A DNA stretch of 7,356 nt from an uncultured Chloroflexota bacterium (GCA_937942935.1 CALDGT010000871.1:1-7356), one strand, 5' to 3'; positions 1 through 6,574 are shown, counted from the first letter of the stretch. Numbers and translations are program-made. Notes: a model not told the origin generated them from the letters alone.

Positions 1-70
1 GCTTGCCTTAAATAAGCGCCAACTTCTTTCAAAAGTTCTAAACATAACTGATTCGCTCCTTATACTGATA

Positions 71-100
71 TTGCGATATGCGTCATATCTACTTTACAAT
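71..100 (+). promoter_or_regulatory. Candidate sigma70-type promoter for the M23 peptidase gene
   Basis: A TTGCGA hexamer (71-76, 4 of 6 matches to the -35 consensus) is followed after 18 bases by TACAAT (95-100, 5 of 6 matches to the -10 consensus). A start site near 106-108 would give a leader of about 60 bases before the ATG at 169. The position fits the first gene of the plus-strand pair. Assignment is by consensus only; there is no direct evidence of transcription. Confidence 0.5.
75..89. promoter_or_regulatory. 15-bp inverted repeat inside the promoter spacer, operator candidate
   Basis: GATATG (75-80) and CATATC (84-89) are perfect 6-base arms around a 3-base centre. The dyad overlaps the last two bases of the candidate -35 box and otherwise fills the spacer before the -10 box, which is where a repressor would block polymerase. 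An extra GATAT at 67-71 could pair with the right arm as well. The arms are visible in the sequence; the operator role is inferred and no regulator gene is seen nearby. Confidence 0.4.
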
Positions 101-121
101 AGATTACGATAAATTTCCTTA

Positions 122-148
122 AAAAACCCCCCAATTGGTGGGGATTTT
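122..148. terminator. GC-rich hairpin with flanking A and T runs; terminator or leader attenuator
   Basis: A stem forms from A122-A125 with T145-T148 and C127-C132 with the G-rich run 137-143, with one bulged T (139), one A-A mismatch and an AATT loop (133-136). Read rightward it is followed by TTTT; read leftward it is followed by six T, so it could terminate in both directions. It lies between the candidate promoter and the ribosome site of the peptidase gene. It could therefore end transcription from the left of the window, or act as a partial terminator in the leader. Confidence 0.5.
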
Positions 149-168
149 AGCCAGAGAGGGTGTAACTG

Positions 169-1776
169 ATGCCAAAAAATCGCTTATTTCGGCTTTGGTG
201 GGGGGGAATTGCCCTCATTTTACTCGGCGGATTTGCCATGACTCCATCTGTTTTTGCACAAGACCAATGTGGTTTTGCCGATGCTGTCCAATATCCCATA
301 GATACAACACAATTTGACCTCGTGCAAAATTTTGCCATTGCCAGCCCACGCCATCAGGGGCGTTATCATACGGGCGAAGATTGGTTTTATGCCAATGGGC
401 AAATTCCGGGTAGGTCGCTTGGGCAACCTGTTCAGGCGGTGGCGAATGGATTAGTCGTCCTGAGTAGCCCGACGGCTTGGGGTGTAGATGGTGGTGTGGT
501 GATTATCCGCCATCAATTATCCAACGGCAATTATTTTTTTACACAATATGGGCATATCGCCGAGACAGATGATATTCAATTTCCATCACGGTTATCATGT
601 GTGACAAAAGGGCAGGTTTTGGCGGTGATTGGCGATGCACGCCCTGCGCCTCATCTGCATTTTGAGATTCGGGTTTACGTGGCAGGTTCAGATTCCAACC
701 CGGGTGATAATCCGGGACCGGGTTATACCCGCGAACATCCTTATGATTTGGGGTATCGCCAACCGATGGCATATATCACCAATTTACAAGCACAACTTTC
801 CGATTATAACGCATGGCAATTTGTGGGACGTGCGGTTGAACCCCAACCAGCACCCTTACTCTTGAATGATAATAGTTTGCTTCATGTGGATGATGGTGTT
901 TTGCGTCGCCTGACATGGGATGGTCGTGCCTTATGGCGTGTTGAGCAAACCCGCACCCCAATTCATTTATTTGGGTATCAAGCCAATTCATATTTAGTCA
1001 CCGGCGATGGTGGGGTGCATCTGATTAATTTAGAAACGGGCAAATATGAGCAATCGTGGAATTTAGATTTTTTGCCAATCGGCGAGCCTGTCAAAATGGA
1101 TGGGGGATGGATTTATCCGAGTATGGGTGATGAATTGGTCGCTGTATCAGATGACCATCGGACGATTGTCTGGCGCAAGAGTGACATCCCCGCCTTCACA
1201 AGTGGTATTGCGACCTTATCCCTCATGGGATTTGTGGGTGTTGATAATCAATTATGGATGTTATCGAGCAGGGGAGATGTGTTACATCGTGCCGATTTAC
1301 GTTCTGGTGCGCGATTTTCTGGCGGAGCAAGCGGTGGCATCATCGCTTATACATGGGGCGGGATATGGAGCATTTCATCTTCGGCAGAATGGTCGTTGAT
1401 TGTGAATCACCCCAGCAATACAACCGACGGGTGGGGTGTGATGACCAGTGATGACGGGCGAATATTCATCACCACCCGCGATACATTACAAATTTATGCC
1501 CCAACAGGTGAATTATCGGCTCAGATGAGTTTGCCAGCTTCATTATTGGGGAGGGTAAGCCTTGCGCGGTATAATGACATTATATTCATGATGAGCAGTG
1601 AAGGACTTTTATTGGCTCTCCGCGAAGATGGTCTGATTTGTGGTGAATTGCGTGTTCAAGGTGAGGTATATAACCCATATCATTGGCAAGCGATGGGGTC
1701 AGATGACATTTTGCGTCTGCGCGTGGGAAATTTGACGATGGGACTGAATTGGTCAGAATTTATAGAAGGGTGTTGA
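169..1776 (+). CDS. Secreted M23 family (LytM-type) metallopeptidase with C-terminal PQQ-like beta-propeller
   Basis: Predicted zinc endopeptidase acting outside the cytoplasmic membrane, probably on peptidoglycan cross-links. Residues 1-30 form a signal peptide: basic start, hydrophobic core 11-22, likely cleavage after A30 (VFA before QDQ), with no lipobox. The M23 domain spans about 55-200 and keeps the full zinc and catalytic set: H67 and D71 (HTGED), H129 (YGH), H162 and H164 (HLH). Residues 230-520 hold roughly six or seven short beta-rich repeats ending in patterns such as LETGKYEQSW and PTGELSAQ, typical of PQQ-like or WD-like propeller blades. This half may bind substrate or partners. 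Four cysteines (34, 144, 491 and the final residue 535) could form disulfides. The ATG start follows GAGGG by 8 bases. The next gene begins one base after the stop, implying an operon. The family call is solid; the substrate is inferred. Confidence 0.88.
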   Translation: MPKNRLFRLWWGGIALILLGGFAMTPSVFAQDQCGFADAVQYPIDTTQFDLVQNFAIASPRHQGRYHTGEDWFYANGQIPGRSLGQPVQAVANGLVVLSSPTAWGVDGGVVIIRHQLSNGNYFFTQYGHIAETDDIQFPSRLSCVTKGQVLAVIGDARPAPHLHFEIRVYVAGSDSNPGDNPGPGYTREHPYDLGYRQPMAYITNLQAQLSDYNAWQFVGRAVEPQPAPLLLNDNSLLHVDDGVLRRLTWDGRALWRVEQTRTPIHLFGYQANSYLVTGDGGVHLINLETGKYEQSWNLDFLPIGEPVKMDGGWIYPSMGDELVAVSDDHRTIVWRKSDIPAFTSGIATLSLMGFVGVDNQLWMLSSRGDVLHRADLRSGARFSGGASGGIIAYTWGGIWSISSSAEWSLIVNHPSNTTDGWGVMTSDDGRIFITTRDTLQIYAPTGELSAQMSLPASLLGRVSLARYNDIIFMMSSEGLLLALREDGLICGELRVQGEVYNPYHWQAMGSDDILRLRVGNLTMGLNWSEFIEGC

Positions 1777-1777
1777 T

Positions 1778-2683
1778 GTGTTCACCGCAAAATTAGATGA
1801 TGTTCGGCTTGTGCCAATGGCAGATGACCATGCTGTGCCGTTATTTAATATTGTCAAACGAGACCGCCGTTATCTGGGCAAATGGCAAAATTGGCCCCGT
1901 ACTGTAACAACATTAGATGATATGTATCGGATGATTTATCATTCCGACCAAAAAATTTCACAAAATAATGGTTTCGATTGCACTATTTTTTATAAAGGAC
2001 AAATTGTTGGCAAAATTGGTTTGGTTTATATTACCCACGAAACCAGCACCACCGAAATCGGTTATTGGTTGGCAAAAGGCGCACAAGGCAAAGGCATTAT
2101 GACACGCGCCGCCCATTTGGTGACGGGGTTTGCTTTGGTCACTATGGGATTAGACCGCGTGTATATCCGTTGTGCCGAATCGAATATTAAAAGCGCCAAT
2201 ATCCCGCGCCGATTGGGATATACCTATGAAGGTGTTTTGCCCGAACCGGTCTGGATTCATAAACGATTTTTTGCGGAGATTCGATTTGTCATGACAGCAC
2301 AAACATGGCTTAACCAGAAGATGATTTACCATATCACAACCCGCGCTGAATGGGAAAAAGCTCAACAAGCAGGGGTATATTATGCACCCTCACTCATATC
2401 ACAAGGATTTATTCATTTTTCGAGCCTAAACCAAGTGCTAAAAGTGGCGAATGCGGTGTACCATGGCGAAAAAGAGCTGGTATTGTTGGCAGTAGATACG
2501 CGCCGTCTTATCCATCCTGTTCAGTTTGAACCACCCGATACCAAAATCCCTGTAGAGCATTATACAGGTGAATTATTTCCACATTTATACGGTGAATTAA
2601 ATTTGTCGGCGGTGTTGCGGGTAGACGATTTGCGTGTCGGAGATGATGACCTGTTCCGTTTGCCCCCTTATCTCGACAAATAA
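1778..2683 (+). CDS. RimJ/RimL-like GNAT N-acetyltransferase fused to a DUF952 domain
   Basis: Residues 1-180 are a GNAT domain using acetyl-CoA, most like the RimJ/RimL group that acetylates protein N-termini or small molecules. Visible are the WQNWP segment (36-40), the core strand EIGYWL (93-98), the acyl-CoA pyrophosphate loop AQGKG (102-106), and the late motif from N136 to the RLGY at 145-148. From M182 the sequence switches to DUF952: IYHI at 183-186, YYAPSL at 201-206, GFIHFS at 210-215, and FPHLYG at 267-272. DUF952 has no firm biochemical role. The start is GTG, one base after the peptidase stop, with AAGGG 7 bases upstream inside the preceding gene, so translation is probably coupled. 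M182 is preceded only by a weak GAAG, so I favour one fused polypeptide. The acetylation target is unknown. Confidence 0.85.
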   Translation: MFTAKLDDVRLVPMADDHAVPLFNIVKRDRRYLGKWQNWPRTVTTLDDMYRMIYHSDQKISQNNGFDCTIFYKGQIVGKIGLVYITHETSTTEIGYWLAKGAQGKGIMTRAAHLVTGFALVTMGLDRVYIRCAESNIKSANIPRRLGYTYEGVLPEPVWIHKRFFAEIRFVMTAQTWLNQKMIYHITTRAEWEKAQQAGVYYAPSLISQGFIHFSSLNQVLKVANAVYHGEKELVLLAVDTRRLIHPVQFEPPDTKIPVEHYTGELFPHLYGELNLSAVLRVDDLRVGDDDLFRLPPYLDK

Positions 2684-2720
2684 TCGGAAATATGTCACAA
2701 TAGAGGGTACACTACACCTC

Positions 2721-2736
2721 GTATGATTGGTCATAC
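2721..2736. repeat. 16-base perfect hairpin sequence downstream of the GNAT-DUF952 gene
   Basis: GTATGA (2721-2726) and TCATAC (2731-2736) pair perfectly around TTGG, 37 bases after the GNAT-DUF952 stop. The next bases are CTAAAAAATAGTTTTATT, so no T run directly follows and it is not a classical intrinsic terminator. It could be a protein-binding dyad for the downstream pair or a weak 3' end structure. Confidence 0.35.
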
Positions 2737-2774
2737 CTAAAAAATAGTTTTATTGCTGTTGTCTGATTAAATAA

Positions 2775-2803
2775 ATTTTCTCGCATAACCCCCTAGAGAA
2801 AAT
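2775..2803. promoter_or_regulatory. 8-bp inverted repeat just upstream of the dehydrogenase ribosome site
   Basis: ATTTTCTC (2775-2782) and GAGAAAAT (2796-2803) are perfect 8-base arms separated by a 13-base spacer containing five C in a row. The element ends 11 bases before the GAGGAG ribosome site at 2815. It could be an operator or an RNA hairpin in the leader. The C-rich loop could also touch the G-rich ribosome site, but that pairing is weak. No convincing -35/-10 pair was found in this AT-rich gap. Confidence 0.4.
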
Positions 2804-2827
2804 GACCAGTATATGAGGAGCTACACA

Positions 2828-3832
2828 ATGGAACTATGCGTTATAGAAGGTGATGGTGTTGGGCATGAGGTTGTTCCATCGGCGGTAAAAGTGTTGAAAG
2901 CCGTTTTGCCCGATGTGGTTATACACACCGCTAATGCGGGGTTTGAGTATTTTCAATCTCACGGGACATCCCTCCCACAAGAAACGATAGATTTGGTCAA
3001 GCGTTGCCGTGCGGTATTATTTGGCTCGACCAACTCACCATCTTATCCTGTATCAGGATATTTTTCGCCCATCATCGAATTGCGTCGTATTTTGCAAACT
3101 TATGCCAGTGTGCGCCCAACTCGTTATTTGCCGGTCTCCACGGCTCGGCAAGGGGTAGATTTGGTGGTTATCCGCGAAAGCACCGAAGATTTATATGTGG
3201 TAGATGAGACCACTGATGCGACCGGTCAGACCAGTAAGGCGCAAAAAGTGATTACACGCGGGGCAACAGAACGGGTGACACATCTCTGTTACCAATTGGC
3301 ACGCAAAACAGACCGTAGCAAAGTGACGATTGTGCATCAAGCCAATATTTTGCCCCAATCGGATGGGTTATTTCGGCGTGTGGCATTAGAAGTCGCCATG
3401 CAATACCCCGATATCTATACCGATGAATTGTTAGTGGATACTGCCGCCTATTGGATGGTAAAAGAACCGACCCGCTTCGATATGATTCTCACCTCTACGC
3501 TCTACGGCGATATTTTGTCGGATATGGCGGCGGCATGGGGCGGTGGTTTGGGCTTAGTACCTGCGCTGAACTTAGGCGATGATGCCGCCATTGCCGAACC
3601 GGTGCATGGTGCCGCGCCAGATATTGCGGGCAAAGGTATTGCCAACCCGACAGCGTGTATTTTGAGTATGGCGCTTTTATTGCGTCATCATTGGAATATG
3701 CCCGAAGTCGCACAACGTATTGAAGATGCAATTCGTGATACACTAGAAGATGGCAAGTATACGGTAGATATTTATACCGAAGGCGCAATTAACACCGCCG
3801 AATTTACCGACCGTGTGATTTCTCATCTTTAG
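2828..3832 (+). CDS. Isocitrate/isopropylmalate dehydrogenase family protein with altered catalytic lysine
   Basis: This 334-residue protein belongs to the beta-decarboxylating dehydrogenases, which oxidise a D-malate-type hydroxy acid with NAD(P) and a divalent metal. The N-terminal IEGDGVGHEV (6-15), the arginine segment LRRILQTYASVRP (85-97), REST (116-119) with Y123, the metal aspartates D204, D228 and D232 (GDILSD), and HGAAPDIAGKGIANP (260-274) are all in place. D265-I266 suggest NAD preference. The wording is nearer to NAD-isocitrate or homoisocitrate enzymes than to LeuB. However, the usual catalytic Lys of the VHKAN motif is Gln171, the Asn of the N-x-x-GD segment is Thr224, and RENTE reads RESTE, so activity is doubtful. 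I chose ATG 2828 because GAGGAG lies 7 bases upstream; the in-frame ATG at 2813 overlaps that site. The Argonaute gene follows after 6 bases. Confidence 0.85.
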   Translation: MELCVIEGDGVGHEVVPSAVKVLKAVLPDVVIHTANAGFEYFQSHGTSLPQETIDLVKRCRAVLFGSTNSPSYPVSGYFSPIIELRRILQTYASVRPTRYLPVSTARQGVDLVVIRESTEDLYVVDETTDATGQTSKAQKVITRGATERVTHLCYQLARKTDRSKVTIVHQANILPQSDGLFRRVALEVAMQYPDIYTDELLVDTAAYWMVKEPTRFDMILTSTLYGDILSDMAAAWGGGLGLVPALNLGDDAAIAEPVHGAAPDIAGKGIANPTACILSMALLLRHHWNMPEVAQRIEDAIRDTLEDGKYTVDIYTEGAINTAEFTDRVISHL

Positions 3833-3838
3833 GATGTT

Positions 3839-5986
3839 ATGGATTTATTCGCCGAAATTTTTCCGATTGTGCAAGATGCCGTACCATTTATTTCGGTTTA
3901 TCACATTAAACCCGCGCCAGATGTACCAATTGGGGATTTTGCGCGGGTTGTGACCCGTTTGGGGAATCGGTTTCGTAAGCAATTTGGGGGCGTATGGTTA
4001 TCATCTGCGCCCTATTTGCTGACAGATGAAGGGCGTAGCTCGGCAGAATTGGCAATTGCCTTGCAAATGCTTCAATCTGAATCCGATGATTGGCGTGTGA
4101 TTGCCAGCCTGACTGATGCAGATATACCCCCAACACCCACTCAAATCACCGAGATGGTATTACGCGGAAAAATTCGGGCGCATCATGAAGCGATGCAAAA
4201 GGCGCTCAATGCTTTTAATGACCAGTTCAAAAATATTATTGCCGAGCGCGATTTTCGGCTCAAAGCCTATGCTATTCATCAAGACCCTGCTATTTCGATT
4301 TCGATTGCTTCTCGCCTGATTTATGCACCACCGATTCGGCAATTTGTGCAATCGGCAGGTGATAACGATGCGCTAAATGAAAAATTAGTCGGGTTATGGG
4401 TCACTAATGCCGATTCCACCCTGCGCGGTGAAGTAGCGGGTGTGATTGGTCGGTTAAAAGACCATCGTGAACGCCTCTCTGCGTTGGCGGTGGATGATAT
4501 GACCCGCGACCTTGTGACGAACACACCCGATGATGACCCCATCCTCAAAGTGCGATTTGGTCAAGAAGAAGTGGAATATTTAGGTGGGATGTTGCGCTTA
4601 TTAGTGCGTTTGCCACACCTCTCGCGGTTTGATATTGACCCGCGCAAAGCCACACACGCCCTCCAATTGCCACCCGATAAACGCGCTCAACAAGTGCGTG
4701 CCGTGAGCGACATCCTCAAAAATGAGTGCATTATCAGCAATGCCTATAGCACCCGTAACACGCCAGATGCTTTTTTTTCTGCCAATTTTGAGATGAATTT
4801 GCGCTTCGCAGATAACCGTGTGCGTCCATATGCACCACAATCGCTCCGTTATGATTTTGCCAATTGCGGGGCATATAAACTAAAAAAACAATTCGCTAAA
4901 AATCCAATTCGGGTAGGGGTGGTGAATACCCTCAGTTTTAAGGTCGAAGATTTTGTGGAGGCGATGCAACGCCAACTCAAACGCAGTTTTCCATTCACGA
5001 TTGAGGTGATTAAAGAGCGCCAAGTGCGCGTCATCACACAAAAAAATCTGGAAAGCGCGGTGAAGGTCATCGAAAAAGAAAATCCAGATGTCATCCTCGC
5101 TTTTTTTCCTGATGAACTGGCGCAAGGTGATGATGAAGATGTCGAATCATCCACACCTGCCGATGCCCTCCAAGCGATGACATTGGGGCGTGGTTTCCCA
5201 ACACATCTCATCACAGAGACGATGCTCAATGACCCCGAAATGATGCCCCTCATCATCATGGGGATTTTGGGCAAGACAGGCAATGCGCCGTTTGTTCTGA
5301 CTGAACCGTTAGAATTGGCAGATTTTGTCATTGGGTTGGATGTGGTGCGGGATACGCGCAAGCATCCTGAAATCCCCAAAAAGATGCAAACTCACCTGAC
5401 CGCTATTGCGCGGATTTATAAAGCCGATGGCGAATTCTTGCGTTATACCATTCGTCAAATCACCCAAGATGAAGTCCAAGTGCCGTATGTGTTGTTGCGT
5501 GATTTATTCCCACAACGCGAGTTCAAAGAAAAACGGGTGGTGATTCATCATGATGGCGCATTGCCAGAAGATATGCTCCAAGCCCTGCGCGGATGGGGAA
5601 CAGCGATTAAAGCCCAATTTTACCCAACCGAAATTTTGCGGACGGGAACACCGCGTTTATATGCGTTAGGTGCGAAGGGGGTTATCAAACCAGAGTGGGG
5701 GAGTGCATTCAAATTTAATTCGCATGAAGCGATGGTGATTACGAATGTGCCAGACGAAAATATCACCCCGCAACCGTTATATGTGCGGACGTTGGATGTG
5801 GGTGCGGGGGCATTGCCGATTGAAGAAGCCTTGCGCGGGGTATTGGTGTGGAGTTTGTTGGCGTATGGCATGGTCGAAATGTCCAAACAACCCGTGACCA
5901 TCCTAAAAGCGACCCAATTGGCGTATTGGTTGCGAAAAGGTGGCACATTCCATACCCAAGAGGGCGAAGCACCGTTTTGGTTATGA
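3839..5986 (+). CDS. Prokaryotic Argonaute (long form, PIWI domain with DEDT-like tetrad)
   Basis: A 715-residue protein that should bind a short nucleic-acid guide and pair it to a target. By size and order it resembles long Argonautes such as the Thermus one: N domain about 1-105, L1 to 170 (with PAISISIASR at 150-159), a PAZ-like region about 171-285, L2 to 345, MID 346-490, PIWI 491-715. In PIWI, D501 (FVIGLD), a glutamate finger best placed at E545, and D572 (HHDG) occupy the catalytic positions. The fourth, in KATQLA, is T692 where Asp, His or Asn is normal. GTPRLYAL (603-610) and the hydrophobic C-terminal FWL also fit. In MID, H456 replaces the usual Gln and K479 is kept. AGGA overlapping the upstream stop lies only 4 bases before the ATG, so it is probably translated by coupling with the dehydrogenase. 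Family certain; cleavage activity doubtful; defence role inferred. Confidence 0.93.
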   Translation: MDLFAEIFPIVQDAVPFISVYHIKPAPDVPIGDFARVVTRLGNRFRKQFGGVWLSSAPYLLTDEGRSSAELAIALQMLQSESDDWRVIASLTDADIPPTPTQITEMVLRGKIRAHHEAMQKALNAFNDQFKNIIAERDFRLKAYAIHQDPAISISIASRLIYAPPIRQFVQSAGDNDALNEKLVGLWVTNADSTLRGEVAGVIGRLKDHRERLSALAVDDMTRDLVTNTPDDDPILKVRFGQEEVEYLGGMLRLLVRLPHLSRFDIDPRKATHALQLPPDKRAQQVRAVSDILKNECIISNAYSTRNTPDAFFSANFEMNLRFADNRVRPYAPQSLRYDFANCGAYKLKKQFAKNPIRVGVVNTLSFKVEDFVEAMQRQLKRSFPFTIEVIKERQVRVITQKNLESAVKVIEKENPDVILAFFPDELAQGDDEDVESSTPADALQAMTLGRGFPTHLITETMLNDPEMMPLIIMGILGKTGNAPFVLTEPLELADFVIGLDVVRDTRKHPEIPKKMQTHLTAIARIYKADGEFLRYTIRQITQDEVQVPYVLLRDLFPQREFKEKRVVIHHDGALPEDMLQALRGWGTAIKAQFYPTEILRTGTPRLYALGAKGVIKPEWGSAFKFNSHEAMVITNVPDENITPQPLYVRTLDVGAGALPIEEALRGVLVWSLLAYGMVEMSKQPVTILKATQLAYWLRKGGTFHTQEGEAPFWL

Positions 5987-6298
5987 TTCCAACCGTTGCT
6001 TGATTTTTTGGCGGTTATATGCGCCTAGTTCGCGCTCATAAACCCGCAACTTGCGCCGAATGACGTAACTTTCTCGCAATTCTAATAACAAGACCACCCC
6101 CAAATGGAGCATAACCAATCCGCCCCACAGTGTGAATATCAACCATGTTGTATTGCCTGTGAATACCGTAGGGGCAGATGCGGACAGTTGAGGATATGCC
6201 AGTGCGACAATCCCCAAAATGCCACCATTGGCGAGTAACAAAATCCAGCGCCAAATCCCGTGCTGAATATGGGGTGGGGGTGGTGTTCCTGATGCCAT
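5981..6298 (-). CDS. Small two-helix membrane protein (2TM-like), function unknown
   Basis: A 105-residue protein with two hydrophobic segments, about 16-36 and 52-73, separated by a short polar loop. The tail (74-105) is charged and helix-prone, rich in Arg, Glu and Lys, and likely cytoplasmic. The pattern, with WRW before helix 1 and WGGLVMLHLG in helix 2, recalls the 2TM domain family, but I cannot confirm this. The N-terminus has a proline-rich stretch (GTPPPPH). The gene follows the small acidic gene by 10 bases; AAGGG at the end of that gene's stop region lies about 8 bases before the ATG, so the two are probably co-translated. Its 3' end overlaps the Argonaute 3' end by 6 bases on the opposite strand. 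No function can be assigned. Confidence 0.72.
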   Translation of the reverse strand: MASGTPPPPHIQHGIWRWILLLANGGILGIVALAYPQLSASAPTVFTGNTTWLIFTLWGGLVMLHLGVVLLLELRESYVIRRKLRVYERELGAYNRQKIKQRLES

Positions 6299-6308
6299 GA
6301 TGAAACCC

Positions 6309-6572
6309 TTAGTTCTTTTTTGCCTCGGTGAAGCTCTTGATATAATCTTCCCGAATTTTTGCCTCTAATGCCATCATCATATCATCATCCATATCAATGA
6401 GTTCACCTTCTTTTGTGAATGTGAAGTAATGATTTTCGGGGTCATTGTCTATAATTTTCATCGCCTCAATGACATTTTCTTCTGGTGCTTTTGCCAAACC
6501 TATCGCACTTAACACTTTTTGAAATATTTGAGATAGGTCTAAAGGCAACTTTGGTATTTGTGTCATGTTCAT
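6309..6572 (-). CDS. Small acidic hypothetical protein
   Basis: An 87-residue protein that I do not recognise. It has no signal peptide or transmembrane segment. Residues 12-27 look like an amphipathic helix. Residues 55-70 are very acidic and methionine-rich (MDDDMMMALE), and the last 20 residues are helix-prone with a basic end. Two tandem ribosome sites support real translation: AAGGAG lies 8 bases before ATG 6572, and TAGGAG lies 8 bases before the in-frame ATG at 6566 (Met3). It is the first gene of a minus-strand pair with the membrane protein 10 bases downstream. A soluble partner of that membrane protein is possible but unsupported beyond proximity. Confidence 0.65.
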   Translation of the reverse strand: MNMTQIPKLPLDLSQIFQKVLSAIGLAKAPEENVIEAMKIIDNDPENHYFTFTKEGELIDMDDDMMMALEAKIREDYIKSFTEAKKN

Positions 6573-6574
6573 TT

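Noticed and set aside
2697..2720. GAGG and CCTC arms near 2703-2720 as a terminator for the GNAT-DUF952 gene
   Set aside because: Only four pairs form around a 10-base loop and no T run follows, which is too weak to call.
2813..2827. Five extra N-terminal codons for the dehydrogenase from ATG 2813
   Set aside because: The ATG overlaps the GAGGAG that serves the ATG at 2828, no ribosome site precedes it, and the family normally begins right at the strand leading into GDGVG.
4771..4778. Run of eight T in the Argonaute gene as a possible programmed frameshift
   Set aside because: The full-length frame continues through it with well-conserved Argonaute sequence on both sides, so no frameshift is needed.
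4849..5379. Open frame of 176 codons on the minus strand inside the Argonaute gene
   Set aside because: It is fully contained in a well-supported plus-strand gene, its translation is rich in Ser, Arg and Thr with no recognisable motif, and no ribosome site precedes it.
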